Assembly: GCA_052171895.1 (NCBI GenBank)
Contig: JBQMRN010000005.1
Coordinates: 117,598 to 181,597, forward strand
Reading direction: 5' to 3'
Source of the DNA: Arsenophonus sp052171895
Lineage (GTDB): Bacteria > Pseudomonadota > Gammaproteobacteria > Enterobacterales > Enterobacteriaceae
DNA: 64,000 nt
Each line of letters opens with the position of its first letter. The stretch's first letter is position 1. The notes under the pieces were generated by a model. The model was not told the origin of the DNA, did not search any database, and worked only from the letters and a program-made list of their open reading frames with translations. Below are positions 43,525 to 53,012 of this stretch, piece after piece. Position numbers and translations under genes: made by a program.

Positions 43525-44092
43525 TTTTATACTCTGCGATATATTAATTTTCAGGAATTTATCCAGTAAATAGATGATTCGGAATAAATCTTTTAGAAAA
43601 CATAAACCAGGTAAATCAGGAAGATAACACGCGACTTCACATGTTATAATACTCTTTTATATGAAGCACTTTATAATCTACCTCCTGAAATTAATAATGA
43701 CAGATTAACTAAATTTTTTATGACACCCCAAAAGAGACCATACAGCACAGCAATATGCGTCCGTCTGACTTTTTCAGCTCTAGATTTTTTCTCGACATGC
43801 AAGTATTATTCGCTTCTAGTTACGATTATCCATGGTTTTGAACAACTACCAGCAGGCAAAGCCGATGAGGCTGGATACAACTGCATTGAGGTAGCAATGA
43901 CTGAAAAAGTATGATTACCGATGAATTCATCACTTATCGGGAACTAAGATAATCCCCGTCTCCTTTTCCCTCTGAAACAAACACAAAGATAACTGGAAGT
44001 TGATAGAGATGATGAATGCGGAGAGAATAGCGATTTCTATTTCTCTGGCAAGGATACCCCCCGCAGGGGGTAAATTACGCAGATTTATAACC
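43525..44092. repeat. Unidentified repeated segment, copy 2
   Basis: Homologous to 36345-36925 over about 560 bases. The plus strand keeps a longer open stretch (43720-43914, TPQKRPYSTAICVRLTFSA and DFFSTCKYYSLLVTIIHGFE), preceded by YEALYNLPPEINNDRLTKF in another frame, and ends with SDFYFSGKDTP. The family is not recognised. It lies between two IS256 ends in opposite orientations, and no IS91 transposase follows this copy. Confidence 0.55.
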
Positions 44093-44490
44093 CCCCTGAT
44101 CTTAGGCACTTTAATCTCAAGATCGCCAATACAAGTCTGTATGCTTCGCTGTGCTAAATAAAAGCATTACAGATGATGAAGGGGCATGGAGAGATACCCG
44201 TCAACAAGGATGGCGGAGAAGTTCAGCATATTTGTCGTCAGCATGCCTATTCACGAGAGAGCTCAGCTTTAACAGCAATGACTATATCATGTGCCTTACC
44301 ACCATTACGGATGAGTTCATGAAATGGATAAGAGGTAATATTTGCTTTCGCAGAATAACTACTTCTAGGCTAGACTTTTTTTGCATATCATCTCTATGAT
44401 GTTGAAATCATTTATGAAATTAATCAGCATGATACGACCCAGCACTATTTCCAAAACTCTATACACCAGAAATAAGCATAAAACTCTTTA
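44093..44490 (-). mobile_element. IS256 5'-terminal fragment, minus orientation
   Basis: It corresponds to the transposase N-terminal region and right end of the minus-strand copies: GATCTTAGGCACTTTAATCT (IKVPKI on the minus strand) at 44098, CTGTATGCTTCGCTGTG near 44135, GATGAGTTCATG, ATAGGTAATATTTGCTTTCGC and the end CAGAAATAAGCATAAAACTC at 44470-44490, which is the terminal repeat. The catalytic part of the transposase is missing. Confidence 0.75.
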
Positions 44491-44712
44491 TACACTTGAC
44501 CAATAACAACAATATATTCTTACGCAAAAGAAAGATAATAAACTGCTGTTTAACGGATATTTGACAAAAATAGTCTTTTTAACAGCAAATTAAACTAAAA
44601 ATCAAATGGTTCAAGAATAAAAAGACGTATTGAAGAGCCCATAAGAATTTTGCTAGCCTATATTTATATTACTATACCAAACAGAAAAAAGTTTTTATAA
44701 CTTAAATAATAT
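44491..44712. other. AT-rich intergenic stretch downstream of nlpC
   Basis: No readable gene or clear terminator. Confidence 0.35.
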
Positions 44713-45194
44713 TTAAATACGGCGTGCCTGCCAGAAAACCTTGCGCCAGTATATATTATTTAATGAAGAGCGAATAACTCCTTTACTGGTTGATGCATGA
44801 ATAAAAGTATTATTCGTATCATAAATACCAACATGTAGGCCATTTTCATCTGAGCTGGTTTTAAAAAAAACCAAATCGCCTGGCATAAGATCTTTAATCT
44901 TAATAGGGGTGCCATAAGTTGTTTGAACTATTGTCGTACGCGGTAATTTAATGGCAAAGCGATCACGAAAAGTTCGATAAACAAATCCTGAACAATCAAT
45001 TCCAGTTGATTCTAAACCGCCATAACGATATGGCGTACCATACCATTGCGATAGTTGCTCCTTAAGCTGAACAATGGTCATGATAGAATCAGAAAGTTCG
45101 CTTTTTAAAGGTGGGCCTGTTCTATTTACTGAAGAGGAACAGCCAATTAAAGTTAGAAAAAATAAAAAAAAAAGTGTTTAATTCTTATTAGCAT
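44713..45194 (-). CDS. nlpC: NlpC/P60-family lipoprotein NlpC, frameshift at poly-T in signal peptide
   Basis: NlpC-type enzymes are papain-like gamma-D-Glu-DAP amidases acting on peptidoglycan peptides. The mature domain (44713-45081, 122 codons) is intact, with Cys30 in GIDCSGF, His83 in GLHVGIYD and His95 in FIHASTSKG. It aligns with E. coli NlpC to the last residues (FWQARRI). The likely original start is ATG 45194 after GGTGA, giving MLIRIKH, then a run of ten T, after which the lipoprotein signal continues in another frame (FFLTLIGCSSS, a lipobox). Eleven or eight T would restore one reading frame. From the internal ATG 45081 the protein would lack the membrane anchor. Confidence 0.85.
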
Positions 45195-45342
45195 AAAGAA
45201 TCACCTTTATCGCTTATTAGCAATAACTAAATAGACTTTAATCAGAGTTAAATAAAAAACAAGTTTTTATTAAAAGGTAATCGCTATTTTTAGCAAAATA
45301 ATAACTATAATAATAAATATTCTATGTAGTTTATTAGGTTTA
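45195..45342. other. Gap between nlpC and arnF
   Basis: About 150 bases of AT-rich DNA. It holds the ribosome site of nlpC (GGTGA just upstream of 45194) and the end of the arn operon; no convincing terminator hairpin was seen. Confidence 0.4.
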
Positions 45343-45738
45343 TTAGTTCATTACTTCAGTCCGAGAAATAATCAAAATACCGAGAAAAATAAATAGTATC
45401 CCAACAAATTTAATCAATGTCGCTGATTCATTAAACCAAGGCAAAGTAACTGCGAATAAATAAACTAGTACATAGCTTAAACTAATTAGTGGATAAGCTT
45501 TACTTAATGCTAAAAACCTCAAGGCAAATAGCCAACAAACCATTGAAAGTGCATAGCCAATAAAACCGATAAAAATCAACCTAAACGCCGGTAAATTTTT
45601 AAATAACAAATTAACTTCCTTCCATTGAAGATTTAATTTAAACATAGGTAATATAGTTACTCCAGCTTTTAAACAAAGCTGAGCTAAAGTGATCAAGATT
45701 ACACTAGCAATACCCCAAAAATAACCTTTCACTTTCAT
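45343..45738 (-). CDS. arnF: L-Ara4N-phosphoundecaprenol flippase subunit ArnF
   Basis: ArnE and ArnF, small EamA/SMR-type proteins, together move undecaprenyl phosphate-L-Ara4N across the inner membrane. The frame starting at 45738 gives 131 residues (E. coli 128) and four predicted membrane segments; SKAYPLISLSYVLVYL is the conserved ArnF block (SKAYALLSMSYVLVW). The start is ATG 45738, which overlaps the arnE stop as ATGA; the frame is open 16 codons farther upstream but these lie inside arnE. The gene is intact and last in the arn operon. Confidence 0.9.
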   Translation of the reverse strand: MKVKGYFWGIASVILITLAQLCLKAGVTILPMFKLNLQWKEVNLLFKNLPAFRLIFIGFIGYALSMVCWLFALRFLALSKAYPLISLSYVLVYLFAVTLPWFNESATLIKFVGILFIFLGILIISRTEVMN

Positions 45739-46073
45739 ATATTTAATAAAATAACACCCACCATGATAATAAATACACCTATCCAATGTTTAATACTGAT
45801 CTTTTCTTTATAGACAAATTTTCCAATTAGTGTAACAATAAAAAAGTTAATACTTAACATAGGGTAAGCAATACTAAGCGGTAAAATTTGTAGTAAATTA
45901 AGCCAAAATATCATTCCTATTGCGAGCAATATAATCGCTATTAGCAGCCATTTAAAGACTAAACTATTTTTTGTTGACAAATCACTTTTCCAATATATCA
46001 CCGCTTGCTTTTGACAAAGCTGTACAACGCAAGTTAAGAGGCTAACAATTATCAATAATAGAAAATGTGTCAT
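45735..46073 (-). CDS. arnE: L-Ara4N-phosphoundecaprenol flippase subunit ArnE
   Basis: The ArnF partner is 112 residues long (E. coli 111) with four membrane segments. LCQKQAVIYWK near residues 19-29 and LPLSIAYPMLSINFFIVTLI near 67-86 correspond to the conserved ArnE features (LCQKQA, LPV..AYPMLS.NF..V). Both ends overlap its neighbours as ATGA: with arnT upstream (46070-46073) and arnF downstream, indicating translational coupling. No damage is visible. Confidence 0.93.
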   Translation of the reverse strand: MTHFLLLIIVSLLTCVVQLCQKQAVIYWKSDLSTKNSLVFKWLLIAIILLAIGMIFWLNLLQILPLSIAYPMLSINFFIVTLIGKFVYKEKISIKHWIGVFIIMVGVILLNI

Positions 46074-47737
46074 GGCTGCTGATAATAAGTCATTATTGCC
46101 ATTCGTGTATTGCGAACTACATGATCAGGCTTAGGAATATCATCAGGCAGCCCTTCATTTCTACGTAATAAAAAAACCACGGAAATTTCTCCTTCTTTGC
46201 GTGACTTACTAAGCCATTTAGGAAAATTACTTTGATTGATTAAGCGAAATTGGCTATCGGGATAATTCAAACCATATCTTAATTCACCTGATCTTTCATA
46301 TAAATAAATATCACCTTGATGTAATTCCCATGCCAACGCTGCACCTAGTCCAACATTATTCGCCAGCACAAATTTACTTTTTTTCAACAAAGATATATTT
46401 TGCTGAATTAGTTGCTGCGGTAATTTAGAATCAATAGTGTCTTGCGGTAATGTATAACTTATTGATAAACTTAAGGCTAAAGAACATGTAGAACCCCACA
46501 ACCAATATCTGGCATTGGAGATTAGAGTAAAATAGCCAATAATCAACCAAATGCAAAAAACGCTTATACCTAATGCTAGTTTAGGCCACTCAATTGGGGT
46601 ATATAGAGGATTCTCAACAAATAACCCAATAATAATCAAAGTAATAATAGCCAATATAGCAAAAGCGATATTAGTAACTGCATTCAACTTAAGGGGTGCC
46701 AGATTGCGATTTTTAATACAATCAACCGCATATTTTGCCATCATTAGTGCAAGCGGTGCCATGATTGGCAACATATAAGTGAGTAATTTACCTTTAGCGA
46801 TACTAAAAAATACGAAAGGGAGAATAAACCAACAAAGCAGAAAAAACATCTCCGGATTAATTTTTCGTTCCTGCCAACTATTATATATTGTGCCTGGTAA
46901 AAGTCCTAACCATGGTATTACACCAAGTAAAATAATTGGAATATAAAACCAAAAAGACGTTTTATGTTGGGCATTTTCTGATGAAAAGCGTTGTATATGT
47001 TCTATCCAAAAAAAATAATGCCAATAATCGGGTTCATATTTATTTATAGCTAATGTCCAAGGAAGGCTTATCAATAGAGCACTAATTATAGCTATGCTAC
47101 CAAATTTAAACATTTCAATAAAACGTTTTTGATAAAGCATAACTGGCAGCATGACGATAACTGGGATAGCTAATGCTAAAAAACCCTTGGTCATGAAGGC
47201 CATTCCACAGGTAAGCCCCATAACTGCCCAGGCAAGTAACTTTAAGGAAACCGTTGATGCTTTTAATAACCAAAAACAACATAACATACAAGCAGTAAGC
47301 CACATGGTAAGCATCGGATCGAGTACGCTATAGGTACCAACCGCAAAAACTAAAAACATCGAAACATACATTAAAGTGGCAACAAACGCGACATTTCGAT
47401 TACACCATAATACTATCGCCAAGCAGTAAATTAAGCCAGCGCTGATCATAATTGCAAACACAGCACCAAAACGGACTGAAAAATTAGTATCACCAAATAT
47501 CATTTGACTGATATTATTTATCCAATATCCGGCTACTGGCTTTTCAAAATAGCGAATATTAAGCAAATAAGGCACAATCCAATCACCTTTTTGCAACATT
47601 TCTCGACTAATTTCTGCGTAACGCGTTTCATCTGGCTGCCAGAGTAATCGCCAATTTAACGGTACTAAATAAGTAAAAATAAAAAAAAATGCTAATAAAA
47701 AAACACCTATTTTCTTTAACTGTTTAGTTAAGATCAA
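46070..47737 (-). CDS. arnT: Lipid A L-Ara4N transferase ArnT
   Basis: ArnT, an inner-membrane GT-C glycosyltransferase, moves L-Ara4N from undecaprenyl phosphate to lipid A phosphates at the periplasmic face. The protein has 555 residues (E. coli 550) with about twelve hydrophobic segments in the first 430 residues and a soluble periplasmic C-terminal domain. The catalytic loop LLWQPDETRYAEISREML (near residue 31-48) with its DE pair is intact, and FEKPVAGYW follows. It overlaps arnE by ATGA and lies 3 bases behind arnD. The reading frame is undisturbed. Confidence 0.95.
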   Translation of the reverse strand: MILTKQLKKIGVFLLAFFFIFTYLVPLNWRLLWQPDETRYAEISREMLQKGDWIVPYLLNIRYFEKPVAGYWINNISQMIFGDTNFSVRFGAVFAIMISAGLIYCLAIVLWCNRNVAFVATLMYVSMFLVFAVGTYSVLDPMLTMWLTACMLCCFWLLKASTVSLKLLAWAVMGLTCGMAFMTKGFLALAIPVIVMLPVMLYQKRFIEMFKFGSIAIISALLISLPWTLAINKYEPDYWHYFFWIEHIQRFSSENAQHKTSFWFYIPIILLGVIPWLGLLPGTIYNSWQERKINPEMFFLLCWFILPFVFFSIAKGKLLTYMLPIMAPLALMMAKYAVDCIKNRNLAPLKLNAVTNIAFAILAIITLIIIGLFVENPLYTPIEWPKLALGISVFCIWLIIGYFTLISNARYWLWGSTCSLALSLSISYTLPQDTIDSKLPQQLIQQNISLLKKSKFVLANNVGLGAALAWELHQGDIYLYERSGELRYGLNYPDSQFRLINQSNFPKWLSKSRKEGEISVVFLLRRNEGLPDDIPKPDHVVRNTRMAIMTYYQQP

Positions 47738-47740
47738 ACG

Positions 47741-48633
47741 CTATACCTCGTGTTGACACCCTAACCAACCTTCACGACCAGGAAAAGATGAACGAATAAT
47801 CTTTCCTTGCGGTAAAGAATCTATATCATTTGGTATTAATTCACGCAAAGGACAAAATACCATTTGTTCTGTAATTATTCTCTCTAATAAGCAGTCAAAT
47901 TGCATCGATTTAGACATACCTTCCACTTCAGTATGAACAGTATAAACAGGCGTTCCTTCATATTCTTGGATCGCATTAATAATAAAATCATTAAAGTTTT
48001 CATCTTTAATTAAACTGCCAACGACTTCATCATAAGTCGGTAGTGTTACAGGAATTTGTACCGTACCAATCGAACCATCTGCTAAAATAGGACGAAAAGG
48101 ATTGGTACCACGACAATCACTATTATAGTCAAATTTAAAATTTTCTTTCACCGTTAATACGCGTTCATCGGCTCGCCAACCAGCCACAGCTGAACATTTC
48201 ACGATAGCACCTATTGCAGCCTCAAGCGCATCAACACTTAATTTAATTTGTTCTACTAATTTAGTTCTTGGCCATTTATCTACATTAGCTTGCCAAGCTT
48301 GATGATCCCAGGCATGTAGTCCAACTTCATGACCTTCATCCAATGTTTGTTTCATTAAATGACCTAAATCATTAGCTATTTTTTTACCTGACCACGCTGT
48401 ACCGGCTAAAAAAATATCCCAACCATATAGTGATGTCGCATTCGATCTTAGCATTTTCCATAAAAATTTAGGTCGAAACAGACGCCATAAATGACGTCCC
48501 ATATTATCTGGACCAACACTAAAAAAAAACTAGCTCGAATTTGATATTTAGCGAGCACCTTAAGTAACTGTGGCACACCTTCTTTAGTACCTTGATAGGT
48601 ATCTACATCAATTCTTAAGCCAATTTTCTTCAT
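47741..48633 (-). pseudogene. arnD: ArnD deformylase, frameshifted at a T9 tract
   Basis: ArnD removes the formyl group from undecaprenyl phosphate-L-Ara4FN, using a polysaccharide deacetylase-type fold on the inner membrane. The start KKIGLRIDVDTYQGTKEGVP (48633 down) and the rest from NMGRHLWRLFRPKFLWKMLR onward (48502 to 47741) are both well conserved, including LHAWDHQAWQ and the C-terminal FCPLRELIP. They are in different frames. The break falls at nine T (48521-48529): with ten T the frame would read RASFFFSVGPDNMGRH, exactly the family sequence. It overlaps the arnA end by 26 bases. It could be a new pseudogene, a slippage-rescued gene or a sequencing error. Confidence 0.9.
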
Positions 48634-50632
48634 TATTTTTACCTAATTCTTCTGTAGCAGCTTGCAAAAAGAAATCTAACGTTTCATCAATAGTCTGCTT
48701 CATATCAATAGTTGGCTGCCAATCGAGCAAGCAACGGGCATTTTCAATACTCGGTCTACGATGCTCAACATCTTGATATCCATTACCATAATAACTACTA
48801 CTTTCAATCTTTTTAACTCCAGCAAACGGAGGAAAGTATTTACGTAACGGATGTTTTTCAAAACTATCAAGTAACATATCAGCTAATTGAGCAATACTTG
48901 CTTCATTAGTTGGATTACCAATATTAATAATTTGACCATCACATTTTTCATCTTTATTTTCAATAATACGAAATAATGCTTCAATACCATCTTTAATATT
49001 GGTAAAACAACGCTTTTGAGCGCCACCATCAACTAATTTTATTGGTGAACCTTCGACCAAATTTAAAATTAATTGAGTAATTACTCGCGAGCTACCAATA
49101 CGGGCAGAATCTAAACTATCAAGACGTGGGCCCATCCAATTAAACGGTCTAAATAGGGTAAATTTCAATCCTTCTTTAGCAGAATATGCCCAAATAACGC
49201 GATCTAATAACTGTTTAGAAACAGAATAAATCCAACGCTGTTTATTAATTGGCCCAACAATTAAACGAGAGGTATCTTCATCAAATTCTTCATCATCACA
49301 CATCCCGTAAACTTCAGAAGTTGACGGGAAAATAATACGTTTATTATATTTTACACAATAACGCACTATCTTTAAGTTTTCTTCAAAATCTAGCTCAAAA
49401 ACTTTTAATGGATTACGAGTATATTCAATCGGTGTTGCAATAGCAACCAGTGGTAGAATGATGTCACATTTTTTAATATGATATTCAATCCACTCAGTAT
49501 GAATACTGATATCACCTTCAACAAAATGAAAACCCTGATCATCGCTAAAACGAGGATCATTAATAAAACGTGAAATAGCAGACGAACTAATATCCAAGCC
49601 ATAGATATCATAGTGACCATCTGCTAATAAACGTTCAGTTAAATGATTACCAATAAAACCATTTACACCCAAGATCAAAACACGCTTATGTCGTTTTATC
49701 TGTGTCATCGGTTTAGCACAAATACGCATACCCTTCATAATTCCCATATCAGCCGCTAAACGCGATCCTTCAACACATAAGCCAGATCCAGTCTGGCCGG
49801 TTAGGATCTCAAGCACACCTTGACCGCAAGCTATTTGCATTGGCTCAGTAGAAATGACTGTACCCGGTAATTTATAATGTAATTTTTTTAGCACGCGGGC
49901 ACGCCAAACAATCATTTTACTCTCAGCTAAATAAGTAAATGCGCCTGGATATGGCTCGGTTACTGCTCGTACTAAGTTATTCACTTCGGTTGCAGATTTA
50001 GACCAATCAATTAAACCATCTTCAGCACGACGATGCCTAAAATAGGTTGCCTGACTATCATTTTGTGGGGTCTCTGAATAATCACCTGTTTTAATTAACG
50101 GTAATATATCAGCCAAAAGCTGTTCAGCCGCCTGACAAATTTTCTCATGTAACACTAATGCAGTATCTGTTTCATCAATAGAAATTCTTTTCTGTGCGAT
50201 AATATCACCCGCATCCGCCTTGGCTATCATCTTATGTAGTGTAACACCGGTTTCTGTTTCACCATGAAAAAGAGCCCAATTAATCGGCACACGGCCACGA
50301 TATTTAGGTAGTAAAGAACCATGTAAGTTGAAAGCACCTTTAGGGGCTAACGCTAATAAATCTTGGCTAAGCATGTGACGATAGTAAAAAGAGAAAATGA
50401 TATCCGTTTGGATTTTTTCAATATACTCAATCCAAAGTAAATGATTAACATTTTCTGGTGCAAATACAGGCAAGCCCATCTCAGCCCCCAAGCACGCAAC
50501 TGAAGAAAAGAAATGATTCTCTTTAGGATCATCTGTATGTGTAAAAACAGTCTCAATTTTAAAACCAGCCTTCTGTAGCGCCTTTAATCCCACACAACCA
50601 ACATCATGGTAAGCAAAAACAATAGCTTTCAT
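48608..50632 (-). CDS. arnA: Bifunctional UDP-L-Ara4N formyltransferase/UDP-glucuronate oxidase ArnA
   Basis: ArnA has two jobs in the cytosol: the C-terminal domain oxidatively decarboxylates UDP-glucuronate to UDP-Ara4O, and the N-terminal domain formylates UDP-L-Ara4N. The length is 674 residues (E. coli 660). Formyltransferase residues Asn102 and His104 (FNLHGSLLPKYRG) and Asp140 (KADAGD) are at the E. coli positions. The short-chain dehydrogenase half starts near 315 with ILGVNGFIGNHLTERLL, and PSTSEVYG and YSVSKQLLDR supply the Ser and Tyr/Lys pair. The start abuts the arnC stop. Its product normally goes to ArnB, which is broken here. Confidence 0.95.
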   Translation of the reverse strand: MKAIVFAYHDVGCVGLKALQKAGFKIETVFTHTDDPKENHFFSSVACLGAEMGLPVFAPENVNHLLWIEYIEKIQTDIIFSFYYRHMLSQDLLALAPKGAFNLHGSLLPKYRGRVPINWALFHGETETGVTLHKMIAKADAGDIIAQKRISIDETDTALVLHEKICQAAEQLLADILPLIKTGDYSETPQNDSQATYFRHRRAEDGLIDWSKSATEVNNLVRAVTEPYPGAFTYLAESKMIVWRARVLKKLHYKLPGTVISTEPMQIACGQGVLEILTGQTGSGLCVEGSRLAADMGIMKGMRICAKPMTQIKRHKRVLILGVNGFIGNHLTERLLADGHYDIYGLDISSSAISRFINDPRFSDDQGFHFVEGDISIHTEWIEYHIKKCDIILPLVAIATPIEYTRNPLKVFELDFEENLKIVRYCVKYNKRIIFPSTSEVYGMCDDEEFDEDTSRLIVGPINKQRWIYSVSKQLLDRVIWAYSAKEGLKFTLFRPFNWMGPRLDSLDSARIGSSRVITQLILNLVEGSPIKLVDGGAQKRCFTNIKDGIEALFRIIENKDEKCDGQIINIGNPTNEASIAQLADMLLDSFEKHPLRKYFPPFAGVKKIESSSYYGNGYQDVEHRRPSIENARCLLDWQPTIDMKQTIDETLDFFLQAATEELGKNNEENWLKN

Positions 50633-51624
50633 TATTTTTTTTCCTGATTTTCGTCAGTATTTTGATGAACAGCAACTATCTTTTGAATGAAGTAACGGGG
50701 GCGGGAACGAACATCATTGTACATTCTACCAATATATTCACCGAGTAATCCCATGCCAATAAATTGCGCACCAATAAATATGAATAGAATAGCAAACAGA
50801 GTAAAAACACCCTCTGCCGCCCACATTTCACCAAAAATAAGACATAAAACAATTAGGAGAACCGCCAGTAAAAATCCACTTGCAGCAATAAAACTACCAA
50901 CAACACTCAATAAACGTAACGGGCTAGTAGTTAAGCAAGTAAGTAAATCAAACATTAAATTTATTAGCTTCATCAAGCTATATTTTGAATCACCAAACTC
51001 ACGTTCAGCATGGGCAACATCGATTTCAATCGTTCTTTTAGCAAACGTATTTGCTAAAATGGGAATAAATGTACTACGTTCATGACACTGTAACATCGCA
51101 TTAATAATATTACGCCGATAAACACGCAACATACAGCCATAATCGCCCATGGTTCGCCCTGTTGCTTTGGTGATCATGACATTAATGATTTTAGAGGCTG
51201 TTTTACGAAACCAAGAATCTTGCCGATTCATCCGTCTGGTACCGACTACGTCATACCCCTCTTCCGCTACCTGTACCAGATGTGGAATTTCTTCAGGTGG
51301 ATTTTGCAAATCAGCATCCAATGTAATCACAAGGTCACCGCTTGCCTGTTTAAAACCAGCCATAATGGCTGAATGTTGACCATAGTTACGATTTAAAATC
51401 ACTGTGATAATATGATTTGCTGGATTTTTAGCAGCATCCATCAGCAATTTAGCGGAATTATCAGCACTACCATCATCAACTAAAATTAATTCATACACCT
51501 GTTTCAATCTCTGACAAACAGCCAATGTTCTTTCTAATAACTGGGGTAAGCTTTGCTCTTCGTTATAAATAGGAATAACGATAGAAACTTTCTTTATTTC
51601 TTCAAAATCATTTTGAAAAGACAC
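50632..51624 (-). CDS. arnC: Undecaprenyl-phosphate L-Ara4FN transferase ArnC
   Basis: ArnC, a GT2 glycosyltransferase, attaches L-Ara4FN to undecaprenyl phosphate on the cytosolic side of the inner membrane. The GT2 domain contains VSIVIPIYNEEQSLP, LILVDDGSADNSA and LDADLQNPPEEIP, then QDSWFRKTAS, and two C-terminal membrane helices lie near 230-305. I choose GTG at 51624 because GGAG lies at a suitable distance and homologues begin just before the KKVSIVIP block; this gives 330 residues (E. coli 322). The open frame continues to ATG 51675, but those bases encode the arnB C-terminus in another frame. Intact. Confidence 0.92.
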   Translation of the reverse strand: MSFQNDFEEIKKVSIVIPIYNEEQSLPQLLERTLAVCQRLKQVYELILVDDGSADNSAKLLMDAAKNPANHIITVILNRNYGQHSAIMAGFKQASGDLVITLDADLQNPPEEIPHLVQVAEEGYDVVGTRRMNRQDSWFRKTASKIINVMITKATGRTMGDYGCMLRVYRRNIINAMLQCHERSTFIPILANTFAKRTIEIDVAHAEREFGDSKYSLMKLINLMFDLLTCLTTSPLRLLSVVGSFIAASGFLLAVLLIVLCLIFGEMWAAEGVFTLFAILFIFIGAQFIGMGLLGEYIGRMYNDVRSRPRYFIQKIVAVHQNTDENQEKK

Positions 51625-51639
51625 TATCTCTCTGCTCCA

Positions 51640-52800
51640 AAAAAATTTCATTAATAGCAACAATAACGCAATCAATATTTTGAGTACGTATGTCAGGGAA
51701 TAGTGGCAATGAACATAAGGTATTTGAATTCCATTCAGAATTAGGTAGAGAAAAATGAATAATGTTCTCTATAATATTTTTGCATATGAGCCGCTTGGAA
51801 ATGCAGACCTGTACCTATATGCTTCTCTTTTAAGCATTCCATAAAACTATCACAGTCAATACCACAGTCAGCTTTATCAACTAGAACTATAAAAATAATT
51901 GGCATATAAATAGGGATAATCAGGTATATTCAACATTTTAACGACAGATTAGGCTGAACCTTTGTTGATAATAGCAACAAACTCAGCACGACGTTATTTA
52001 TCTGTGCTAATTTTTAATTGAACAACTGCAATTGCCGCAGGAATATCAGAGAGATTGTATTAAATCTAAGTCAACAACCTCATCTCCGGTGCTTTACGGC
52101 CTTGTATTTCTAGATCAAAGGCATCATATCTACACCTAAATCATGAAATTTTAAACATCGCAGACATGTGGCCAAGGCATCACACAATCGGTAGCAACTA
52201 ATTCACTCTCAGCGAGAGTAATATTTTAATCGCATGAAATGAGAAAATGGCGGTAAAGAACCTAGCTCCCCACTACCTCCCTGTTGTTGACCAATCAATT
52301 CACTTTAATACTGAGTATTTATGGCATGAGCCACATCCTTGATCAATGCAATATTGTTTCTTTCTGCAATTTCATGTAACGCGTTAAGATCGCATGGCGT
52401 ACCGGCATAATGTACCGGAATAATCGCTATTGTCTTAGGGGTAATTGGCGACTCAACGACATCAAGCTGAACCATTAAAGTATCAGGATCTACATAAATT
52501 ATGATTGAATGCGCCCCCTAATAATGGGGTCATATTAATGGTTTAACCTCATGTTAATGAGGGAGTAATAATTTCATCTCTAGGACCAATTCCTAAGGCC
52601 ATAAGTATTATAGGCATACCCGCTGTTACTGAATACATACAAAGCAATTGAATACTGACAATCAAACTTATGGCGAAAGTCTTCTTCGAGTTGATGATTT
52701 TAGCCTGGTAGTGATCCACCAAGAACGTAATATATTTTCAACCGCTCTAATCTCTTCGTTACCTATCGCTGAGCAAAAAGGAAGAAAATCATTCATAAGA
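51640..52800 (-). pseudogene. arnB: UDP-Ara4O aminotransferase ArnB, degenerate
   Basis: ArnB, a PLP enzyme, converts UDP-Ara4O to UDP-L-Ara4N and is the first operon gene. The minus strand shows broken but collinear blocks: IVPVHYAGTPCDLNAL then HEIAERNNIALIKD (52420-52330), the AIKNIT.AESELVAT region near 52200, LKFHDLGVD near 52140 and the C-terminus NSEWNSNTLCSLPLFPDI then RTQNIDCVIA near 51750-51665. Several frameshifts and stops lie between them. The C-terminus runs into the arnC start. Without ArnB the L-Ara4N branch should stop, unless another aminotransferase substitutes. Confidence 0.85.
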
Positions 52801-53012
52801 TTAAGTTAATAGCAATTAACTAATATTTTTAGAGTGAGTATTTTATACTATCATAAAATAGCTTAACTGCACATCAACATGACAATAACTTTCTAATCTA
52901 ACTACTTAGAACACATTAATTTGTTAAATATACTTAGCTAAAGAGAATTTCATATTAGTTAAGGAAATTAAAAAACAAAATAAAATCCATAATAATTTTA
53001 TCAATAAGAAAG
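52801..53012. promoter_or_regulatory. Region upstream of arn operon, probable promoter area
   Basis: About 200 bases of AT-rich DNA before the arnB start, where a PhoP- or PmrA-responsive promoter would be expected in relatives. I could not identify a specific operator or -10/-35 pair with confidence. The IS256 copy D begins at 53013. Confidence 0.25.

Noticed and set aside
46551..46778. Plus-strand frames inside arnT, arnA, arnC and pheT
   Set aside because: All are antisense shadows of intact, well-conserved genes on the minus strand.
51625..51675. Upstream ATG start for arnC
   Set aside because: The extra 17 codons (hydrophobic LLLLL stretch) overlap the arnB C-terminus in another frame, while GTG 51624 has a proper ribosome site and matches homologues.
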